This document shows positions 58,425 through 64,000 of a DNA stretch of 64,000 nucleotides, one piece after another. Positions within the stretch are counted from its first letter, which is position 1, and the number at the start of each line of letters is the position of its first letter. Where the stretch lies: the NCBI GenBank assembly GCA_030145625.1, contig JAQYVF010000006.1, positions 24,091 to 88,090 of the forward strand. Direction: 5' to 3'. The translations under genes were made by a program, and so were the position numbers. Under the pieces are notes generated by a model, which saw only the letters and a list, made by a program, of their open reading frames with translations, searched no databases and was not told the origin of the DNA. The stretch comes from Desulfocapsa sp. GTDB taxonomy: Bacteria; Desulfobacterota; Desulfobulbia; Desulfobulbales; Desulfocapsaceae.

Positions 58425-59497
58425 AGAGACATCTCACTCCCCATATCCCTGCTGTTGATTTAAAGAAGTTGCCGATCCTTGGTATTTGTGGACTCTCCGG
58501 CGCCGGAAAGACCACCTTGATTGAATCCTTGTTGCCATCACTCATCGCAGACGGTCTGCTGGTGGCCGTGGTCAAACATGATTGCCGAGACCTGCAACTG
58601 GACAGGCCGGGCAAGGACAGTGATCGTTTTTATCAGGCAGGCGCCGATGTCTTTCTCCTTGGCGGTGAGAATTTTGTTCGACTGCATAGGGATCGGGAAC
58701 GCCGTTTTGAGATGCAGCTGGCACAACTTGCCGGGCAGTATGATCTGGTTCTGGTGGAGGGGCATGGGAAGACTCCGGTTACAAAACTCTGGCTGCTCAG
58801 TGAGCAGGAAACAGATATGCCAACAGGGGTCGAGGGAATCCTTCAGGTTCTGGCCCGTGACCAGGAGAGGGAAAAAAAAGGACTGGAGTGGGTCAGGATG
58901 TGGCTGCGGGAACAGCAGATCGGGATTCCGGTCTGGGCCTGCCTACTCATCGGGGGACGCAGTTCCCGGATGGGACGACCCAAGCACCTGATCAAGGGAG
59001 AAAACGGACAGACATGGATTGATCACACCGTCGAACTCCTGGAGCCCTTCACTGAGCAGGTGGTCCTTTCGGGGCCGGGAGAAGTCCCTGCACACCTTAA
59101 TCACCTGGCCCGTCTTCCGGATCTGCCTGATGTGGCCGGTCCCCTCACCGGTATTCTTGCCGCCATGCGCTGGCAACCTGCCGTTTCCTGGTTGCTGGTG
59201 GCCTGCGATATGCCAAATATCAGCTCACAGGCCCTGGAGTGGCTGTTGGGCCAGAGACGGCCTGGCAGTTGGGGAACGGTTCCGCGGCTCCGAGAAGATG
59301 GCTTTGTCGAACCTCTTCTTGCCGCCTATGAGCCGCAGAGTAAACATTATTTAGAGGCGCTTCGCCTTTCCGGGTGCCTGCGTATCTCCCAGGTGGCCAA
59401 ACGATCAAAGGTGTCAACACCTGTGATCCCGCACTCGCTCTGCCGTTCCTGGAGCAATATCAACACGCCACAGGAACTACAGCAATCCCTCCTGTAA
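58421..59497 (+). CDS. mobA: MobB-MobA fusion, molybdopterin guanine dinucleotide synthesis
   Basis: A 358-residue fusion. Residues 1-165 are MobB, a GTP-binding adaptor with Walker A GLSGAGKTTLIE, VVKHDCRD and the switch region VEGHGKTPVTKLW. Residues 168-358 are MobA, attaching GMP to molybdopterin, with LIGGRSSRMGRPK (nucleotide loop), GPLTGILAAM and VACDMPNIS (metal-binding Asp). MobA is what equips formate dehydrogenases and other molybdo- or tungstoenzymes with bis-MGD. It overlaps mqnD by 4 bases and ends the operon. MobA and MobB are separate in E. coli. Confidence 0.92.
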   Translation: MKRHLTPHIPAVDLKKLPILGICGLSGAGKTTLIESLLPSLIADGLLVAVVKHDCRDLQLDRPGKDSDRFYQAGADVFLLGGENFVRLHRDRERRFEMQLAQLAGQYDLVLVEGHGKTPVTKLWLLSEQETDMPTGVEGILQVLARDQEREKKGLEWVRMWLREQQIGIPVWACLLIGGRSSRMGRPKHLIKGENGQTWIDHTVELLEPFTEQVVLSGPGEVPAHLNHLARLPDLPDVAGPLTGILAAMRWQPAVSWLLVACDMPNISSQALEWLLGQRRPGSWGTVPRLREDGFVEPLLAAYEPQSKHYLEALRLSGCLRISQVAKRSKVSTPVIPHSLCRSWSNINTPQELQQSLL

Positions 59498-59716
59498 TGT
59501 TCTGTTTGACCTGACAGTTTTGGAGAGGAGATGAAGCCTGACATTCATAGTAGGAAGTTAAACCTGAGGTTAATTGAAAATCATCATATCTTGGATATGG
59601 CAATATTAACGTGGAATTCAATGGACGGAAAATGTGGCGCGTTTTGTGCTGGTGAGCAAAGCGAACATGCACCAAACGTGCGACGTTTTTCGGCCATTGC
59701 AGTGTTTCGTTAGGCG
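59498..59716. other. junction region at accessory DNA
   Basis: About 220 bases after mobBA with no supported gene. It contains a second attC-like core, GTTAGGC (59709-59715), and a GC-rich block whose complement begins GCCTAACGAAACACTG, possibly the truncated next attC of a cassette array read on the minus strand. Confidence 0.4.
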
Positions 59717-59794
59717 GCCTAACTCGCGAAGGGTTCGCGCCTGAGGCGGATGCTTGCTGTTCAGGTTCCTGGAAATTGCACGCGGATGTTGGAC
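59717..59794 (-). other. attC-like recombination site of an integron cassette
   Basis: Read on the minus strand, it begins with the core GTCCAAC (RYYYAAC type) and ends 78 bp later with GTTAGGC (GTTRRRY type), enclosing GC-rich imperfect inverted repeats (CGCGGAT, GGCGCGAACCCTTCGCG). It lies 61 bp past the stop of the minus-strand gene at 59856, the proper place and orientation for a cassette attC site. Confidence 0.5.
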
Positions 59795-59855
59795 GTCTCC
59801 AGGCGAGGCAATGACGGGCTGGCGACACTTCCAAGCGCTTGGTCGGATATACGCA

Positions 59856-60344
59856 TTATCCTGTCGGGTCGGGGGCGCCCAAAGGGAGCTTGAAGTGGCC
59901 CCGGGTCGCTGGAAGAAGCCCGATGACCAGAATCGCTCCTGCCCAGACGAGATACAACACGTGCAAGAATCCGATCTCTACCCATTGAATCTGAACGGTG
60001 ATCCACACCAACAACGCGACTCCTGCCGCCAGCGATGCTGCCCACGACCAGTGAAACGATCTGAAGGGGTTGATGGCATCAGGCCATCGCCAGCTGGGTC
60101 GCCTCCAAATCGAATACGCAACGACTAGCGGATAGGCGCCAATGAACACGAAAAGAAGAATACCTGGGATCAGGAAATCAGAGAAGGGTGCGTTGGCAAG
60201 AAGGCTCATAGGCAGTTGGATAAGGTGACCATCCGGTGCCACAATCAATGCAGCAGCGGATATAGCAGCACCAAAGCCAAGCAGCAAGAGCAGTAAAATG
60301 AGAGTCGTTACGGCAACGGGGAAGCGATCAATTTGTGGTCTCAT
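59856..60344 (-). CDS. cassette-borne membrane protein
   Basis: A 162-residue hydrophobic protein with four predicted membrane helices (TTLILLLLLLGFGAAISAAAL, FLIPGILLFVFIGAYPLVVAY, WAASLAAGVALLVWITVQI, LHVLYLVWAGAILVIGLLP, some shortened). I do not recognise a family. It is rich in Trp, Pro and Ala with GC-rich codons, unlike its neighbours. It lies between two attC-like sites with its stop next to a complete one and its start 127 bp inside the other, which fits an integron gene cassette with a short 5' leader. The antisense frame at 59754-60128 is a shadow. Confidence 0.6.
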   Translation of the reverse strand: MRPQIDRFPVAVTTLILLLLLLGFGAAISAAALIVAPDGHLIQLPMSLLANAPFSDFLIPGILLFVFIGAYPLVVAYSIWRRPSWRWPDAINPFRSFHWSWAASLAAGVALLVWITVQIQWVEIGFLHVLYLVWAGAILVIGLLPATRGHFKLPLGAPDPTG

Positions 60345-60470
60345 CGGAGTGTGATCCTTTCTAAGCCCAAAGCAGAACGGCCGGTCGCACTTGCGTCATG
60401 GAGGGGTGGAGTTCCAGGAGGGGCGTCATCGTCCACATCATGATTATCGCGCTTCGGTCGATCGTGGGCC

Positions 60471-60522
60471 GTCTAACGTTGAATTCACTGGTTTCGCGCT
60501 GTTTGCGAAATCCAGTGGAATG
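60471..60522 (-). other. attC-like half site upstream of cassette gene
   Basis: Read on the minus strand it ends with the core GTTAGAC, preceded by a stem of CCACTGGATTTCGC pairing with GCGAAACCAGTG, offset by one unpaired base as in attC sites. The opposite core (beyond 60522) is missing; sequence of the polyferredoxin gene tail begins there, so the site is truncated. Confidence 0.45.
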
Positions 60523-60531
60523 GCTGGTGTT

Positions 60532-61260
60532 TTATTGTTTTGTTGTAAATTTTATTGCAAATTTTTTACAGCCATCAATACATGTTCCGCATAGAATACA
60601 TTCTGCATTTTCCATTATTTTCTGTTGCACCATTTTCTCTACAGGAAGGCTCATAGGGCAGTTTTCAGTACAGGTATGACACTTAATACAGTTTTCAGGG
60701 ATTGATTGTAACTGAAGAGATGGCCATTTGAATACGTTTCTGATCTTTCTGCCTAAGATCATAAAAGGAGCCATCCAGCACAAATGATGACAGAAAGACC
60801 TCTTACCCAATAGAAATGAAGGAAGGACGATAAGTAAGAAAAGCACCAGATTATAGGTTGTGAAACTTGGAATATCGCTTACAGAGAGTCCATAGGTAGT
60901 CTGATAGAAAAACTCTATTTTTTTATACCCTCCCGTTTGAATAGCAAAAAATCCAATAGCACTTATCCAGGGGATCCAAATGAACCATTTTACATAATCA
61001 CCCTTTATGACTTTTTTATCACGAGCGAGAAAAATAGCCTCTTGGCAACCACCAGCAGGACAAAGCCAGCCACAGTAAGCCCTTCCTATTATAAGTGCAG
61101 TACAAAACATTAAGACAAATAAAATAAAACTACCATTAATGATACCTTGAGAGCTTGCCTGAACAATAAGTACAGGGGAAAGGTAATAAAATATTGTAGG
61201 AAAAAGAAAAAAGGAAAACAAGATGATTCCTTTTCGGATTTTTTGTCTTTTCTTTATCAT
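60532..61260 (-). CDS. NapH-like membrane polyferredoxin
   Basis: A 242-residue membrane iron-sulfur protein of the NapH/CcoG type, which passes electrons between quinol and a periplasmic or cytoplasmic partner. Four to five membrane helices occupy residues 10-180; YCGWLCPAGG and CHHLCWMAP are the CXXXCP-type motifs in loops, and two ferredoxin motifs end the protein: CIKCHTCTENCP and CILCGTCIDGCK, for two [4Fe-4S] clusters. It is AT-rich, in contrast to the cassette beside it. No nap or other reductase gene is adjacent, so its partner is unknown. Confidence 0.87.
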   Translation of the reverse strand: MIKKRQKIRKGIILFSFFLFPTIFYYLSPVLIVQASSQGIINGSFILFVLMFCTALIIGRAYCGWLCPAGGCQEAIFLARDKKVIKGDYVKWFIWIPWISAIGFFAIQTGGYKKIEFFYQTTYGLSVSDIPSFTTYNLVLFLLIVLPSFLLGKRSFCHHLCWMAPFMILGRKIRNVFKWPSLQLQSIPENCIKCHTCTENCPMSLPVEKMVQQKIMENAECILCGTCIDGCKKFAIKFTTKQ

Positions 61261-61399
61261 TTTCAGTAATCAATAACGCCTCACATACCGGCAGCAGAAA
61301 AATGAGTGAGGTACGAGCGGCGCTTTCTGCTGTCCGAGTGCATGTGATTGTTAGCTGGCATTTGCAATCCTGTGATAAGCCCGTCGTAATGGAAGATGG

Positions 61400-62917
61400 C
61401 TACTCCACAAGCTCAAAATCACCCGGTTTCCAGGTTTTGTCGAACCACGGTTCCAGTGGGCCATATAGTCGTAGTATGACAAGGTAGCTTTTCTCGGGGA
61501 TTGTTTGAATCCAATTGCCCTCGTGACCTTCTGGTGCTTCAGGACCGAACCAGACTGTATACGAACCGTCCTTGTTGGGTTTGACTGATGGCATATTGCT
61601 GTCGAGACCGGCTGATTTCTGGTCGGTCTCCAGCATTGAGCGATGTTGACCCGAATACACCATGAATGACCAAAAATTATTGACTGGTATAGGTGCGGGT
61701 AGAGTTACCTTGTACGTTTTGCCGCCATCGAGGTACTGGCCTTTAGCGTCAAAGGGAGTAGACGCATAGGCCGATCCTGTTCCTACTTTCGGCGTGGCCA
61801 TGGCAGGTGTAATACCGGTAGCCGCATAGTGAAACATAATACGATCATCGAGAACCAGCTCACCGTTGTTCATGAAGTCATGGCCGCCGGCAAAGGAGGT
61901 ATACCACTGACGATCTGGATAGAAATAGGCTGCTTTATTTCGCGGACTAAAAGTTATGGCTCGTGCCGAGGCGTTGCCAATTGCCGCTGCATCCTTCAGG
62001 ATTTTCTTCATGCGTGCATCCGGTGCAAATGGTTTTCCTTTCTTGATGCCGATAGAGGCAAATAGTCCCACAAGCTCTGGATTAAATGCATCCGCAGGCT
62101 CATATTGAACAACGGCGTTAAGCTCTTCATAGTAGTGTTCATCGTTAGCATGAATAGTATTGAGCTGTTTCCCGGAAAGGTCGTAGACTTTTTGCTTTGG
62201 TGGATTGTTTGCTTGCGCGAGAGGATAGGCACGAAATCCTTCCTTTAGCTCTTTGGTAGACGCCTTCACGTCGCCGTCTTTCACAAAAACGCGCATGAGT
62301 AGCCAGTGACGGTAGGTCGTGGATTTTGCGACAAAGTAGCCTTCGGGGATACCTCCCTCGTAGTCCGGCCCTATAAATAGATATTTACCACCCTTGCCTT
62401 GATCGGGGCCGGTCAGGCCAACGTCACTAACGAAGCGGAAAAATGCGTCGTCAAGAGTGCCCAGGACTGGCCCGGGGATCTCTACTACAACCGGGCCATT
62501 TTTTAAGTCAATCTCTGTGAAGGCGTAAGGTGTCGTTGATTGGGCAGTCAATAATAGGCCGCGGGCATCCAGCAAGCTTTCGAAAAGTCCCAGGTCGCCC
62601 GGTTCTAAGCCCTCTTTTTTGAGACCCTCCAGCATGGCATATATGGAGGTTGCCGGCATTCCGTTAAGAAACGCCTCTACTCCTCGCGATAGGTCGAGAA
62701 AATCATAGGTTTTCTTAACCGTAGATTCACTGGGCATACCATCGAAAAATTCGAGGTCCCCGAGAAAGTCGGTATTCACCTTGTCCGGGGTAAGTAAGAA
62801 TTCTGGTACATCAGCAGAGTATTTCGGCTTTTGCGTCTCCTGTGCCAATGCAAAAGAGGTATGTGTCAGAATCAACAATGCAAAAACAATGGGGTAGATC
62901 CGTTTAGTGGCATTCAT
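61400..62917 (-). CDS. secreted DUF1254/DUF1214 protein
   Basis: A 505-residue periplasmic protein with a signal peptide (MNATKRIYPIVFALLILTH, cleavage after FALA). The central part (EFFDGMPSESTVKKTYDFLDLSRGVEAFLNG) is DUF1254 and the C-terminal 110 residues (YKVTLPAPIPVNNFWSFMVYS, NKDGSYTVWFGPEAPEG, YLVILRLYGPLEPWFD; each partial) are DUF1214. Such proteins are widespread and exported, but their function is not established. Length is normal for the family. It is followed upstream (toward 63.4 kb) by a truncated member of the same family, suggesting a former pair. Confidence 0.88.
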   Translation of the reverse strand: MNATKRIYPIVFALLILTHTSFALAQETQKPKYSADVPEFLLTPDKVNTDFLGDLEFFDGMPSESTVKKTYDFLDLSRGVEAFLNGMPATSIYAMLEGLKKEGLEPGDLGLFESLLDARGLLLTAQSTTPYAFTEIDLKNGPVVVEIPGPVLGTLDDAFFRFVSDVGLTGPDQGKGGKYLFIGPDYEGGIPEGYFVAKSTTYRHWLLMRVFVKDGDVKASTKELKEGFRAYPLAQANNPPKQKVYDLSGKQLNTIHANDEHYYEELNAVVQYEPADAFNPELVGLFASIGIKKGKPFAPDARMKKILKDAAAIGNASARAITFSPRNKAAYFYPDRQWYTSFAGGHDFMNNGELVLDDRIMFHYAATGITPAMATPKVGTGSAYASTPFDAKGQYLDGGKTYKVTLPAPIPVNNFWSFMVYSGQHRSMLETDQKSAGLDSNMPSVKPNKDGSYTVWFGPEAPEGHEGNWIQTIPEKSYLVILRLYGPLEPWFDKTWKPGDFELVE

Positions 62918-62954
62918 GCGATTTCTCTTTTTGGTTGTTATCTATTTAAAATAT

Positions 62955-63415
62955 TTACTGTACCGGCTTCACATCAGGGAAGATCCATTCCCCTTCGATT
63001 ATTTCCTTACGGGGCTGATACAACCGAACAGTATAATTGCATCCGTCAGTGATATGAAGATAGTTCACGCTTTTGGGTTCGCCACCAAAATTGACGGTAA
63101 AGGAGCCATCCTTGTTGGGGGTACCGGTAACATTGTTTACACTGTAAGCGTTGTATTCATTTTCCTGGAAATAACCCTCCTTGTTGTACAGACAGATTGA
63201 CCAGAAAGCATCTACCGGCACATCCTTGACGGTGAGCTGATACGCTCCCACGGGAAGATTCGGTGTAATAGTAAGATAGTAGGCCTCATGCTCAGGCAAA
63301 CCAGCCCAACCCATTGCCGTTCCGAGCAAGTGACGAACTTCACCTACATCTTCTTTTTTTCCGAACGTTTTCTTGATATCAGTCTGTCCCCTATTGTCCT
63401 TTGTTTCTGATATTC
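62955..63415 (-). pseudogene. truncated DUF1254/DUF1214-family gene
   Basis: Only the C-terminal domain of a second DUF1214 protein remains. The frame reads from just after an in-frame TGA near 63415 through DIKKTFGKKEDVGEVRHLLGTAMGW, a stretch that lies mid-domain in family members, to YTVRLYQPRKEIIEGEW. No proper start codon with ribosome site exists; a TTG at 63329 falls inside conserved sequence. The N-terminal signal peptide and DUF1254 part are missing. It lies 38 bp upstream of the intact family member on the same strand. Confidence 0.7.
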
Positions 63416-63441
63416 ATGGAACAGGTTGACTCTGGAGGGTG

Positions 63442-63717
63442 CTAAAATCCAAATATCACCAAATTAAACCCCGCCACCAAAAGTGCCACCCCAAAAATCC
63501 CCACAAAAAATCCAACAATACCAATTACTGTATACAGCCCTTTATCTGCTGCATGAGTTCTCGATAAGTCTATACTTGCAAATTCAACAACTCCGTCTGG
63601 TGAGCGATTCTCAAATTCATACTCTTTAAGAGCAGTCGTTTTTTTACGAGCCTTGATAACCATTAAAATACTAATTACTACGAGTATACTTCCTAGCAGG
63701 AGTGCTGGTATAGACAT
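63442..63717 (-). CDS. small two-helix membrane protein
   Basis: A 91-residue protein with two membrane helices (SIPALLLGSILVVISILMVI and VIGIVGFFVGIFGVALLVAG) and a polar loop between them (FENRSPDGVVEFASIDLSRTH). It has no family I recognise. The ATG at 63717 is preceded by AGGA at suitable distance; a TTG seven codons upstream is less likely. It lies immediately downstream of a group II intron end on the same strand. Confidence 0.6.
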   Translation of the reverse strand: MSIPALLLGSILVVISILMVIKARKKTTALKEYEFENRSPDGVVEFASIDLSRTHAADKGLYTVIGIVGFFVGIFGVALLVAGFNLVIFGF

Positions 63718-63860
63718 ATGTATCCTATCTTTGTTCAATAATTAACTTTAAAAGTTGCGGTGGCTATAGGCTCATATCTTTACGGGTTGTTGCTTAAACC
63801 GTTTTATAAATTACTGGTTGTTAATCTTTTTTGGCCATAACGTGATGATCACCGGTTTCT

Positions 63861-64000
63861 GTCGGGTAGGGAAGGGACCTTACGGCCCCTTCCCCCCCTA
63901 AGAACCCTGCGTGAGACTTTCACCTCACAGGGCTCAAGCATTGATAAGGCACAGTTAAGCACCCGACAGTAATCGTTGTGAACGTTTGATAAAATAGTCA
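63861..64000 (-). mobile_element. 3' end of a group II intron (domains V and VI)
   Basis: On the minus strand, 63935-63902 forms a 34-nt domain V: GAGCCCTGTGAGGT, GAAA tetraloop, then GTCTCACGCAGGGTTC, with the catalytic AGC at its base and a two-base bulge. Domain VI follows as a GGGGAAGGGGCC/GGTCCCTTCCC hairpin with an unpaired A before CCCGAC, the likely branch point and the intron 3' end near 63861. The intron and any encoded reverse transcriptase continue beyond the right edge of the window. Confidence 0.8.

Noticed and set aside
59754..60128. 124-codon plus-strand frame in the cassette
   Set aside because: It is antisense to the hydrophobic cassette gene, which has the better membrane-protein pattern and correct orientation relative to the attC-like site.

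Overview
The window looks like chromosome of a sulfur- or sulfate-metabolising deltaproteobacterium (Desulfobacterota, probably near Desulfobulbales). This is inferred from gene content and protein style: a DUF3786 iron-sulfur protein, futalosine-pathway menaquinone genes (mqnB, mqnD), a MobB-MobA fusion, a MucR regulator, heavy use of sigma-54 promoters with NtrC-type activators, and a carboxyspermidine route to polyamines. No ribosomal or marker RNA genes are present to confirm it.

Layout. 1-5.5 kb: Nudix hydrolase, ZapB-like and ZapA division proteins, a probable 6S RNA directly after zapA, RNase Y, TyrRS. 5.5-10.5 kb (minus): PerR-type regulator, radical SAM protein, unknown protein, alpha-glucan phosphorylase. 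11-17 kb (plus): Pal-like and Skp-like envelope proteins, DUF3786 protein, heptose kinase, YicC, RemA-like DUF370 protein, Gmk, RlmB. 17.3-23.3 kb: four-S1-domain protein (minus) and an ABC exporter of ATPase, FtsX-type permease and adaptor. 23.3-32.3 kb: repeats, a broken DUF169 gene, a pentapeptide protein, then a sigma-54 activator with a degenerate receiver divergent from a perfect -24/-12 promoter that precedes a LysW-like zinc ribbon, a small unknown protein, SpeB, SpeA, carboxyspermidine dehydrogenase and decarboxylase. 32.5-39.2 kb: small membrane proteins, a LysE exporter, a LysM-FecR protein overlapping a CHASE2-PAS-GGDEF-EAL protein.

39.5-52 kb is the most interesting part. It holds a Lon protease that has lost the usual N-terminal LON domain and carries a complete response-regulator receiver between its helical linker and AAA+ domain. 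Around it are a UspA-like protein, two paralogous small membrane proteins, a HigA-like orphan antitoxin, an NhaD antiporter, an SLC13/RCK transporter and a histidine kinase/NtrC-type regulator pair. Four -24/-12 promoters lie about 80-110 bp from copies of the same TTGCA/TGCAA palindromes, so the locus reads as one self-contained regulon. The end of the lon locus was tandemly duplicated and the two copies decayed reciprocally: one lost lon and kept uspA, the other lost uspA and kept lon.

52-59.5 kb: LolA, MurI, MucR, FmdB-type protein, a decayed activator gene, QueA, MqnB-MqnD-MobBA operon. 59.5-64 kb is accessory DNA: a probable integron gene cassette bounded by attC-like sites, a NapH-like polyferredoxin, an intact and a truncated DUF1214-family gene, a small membrane protein, and the 3' end (domains V and VI) of a group II intron running off the right edge. 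A MITE family with 4-bp target duplications (three clear copies) and a family of palindromic GTAGGAGC repeats are scattered through the window.
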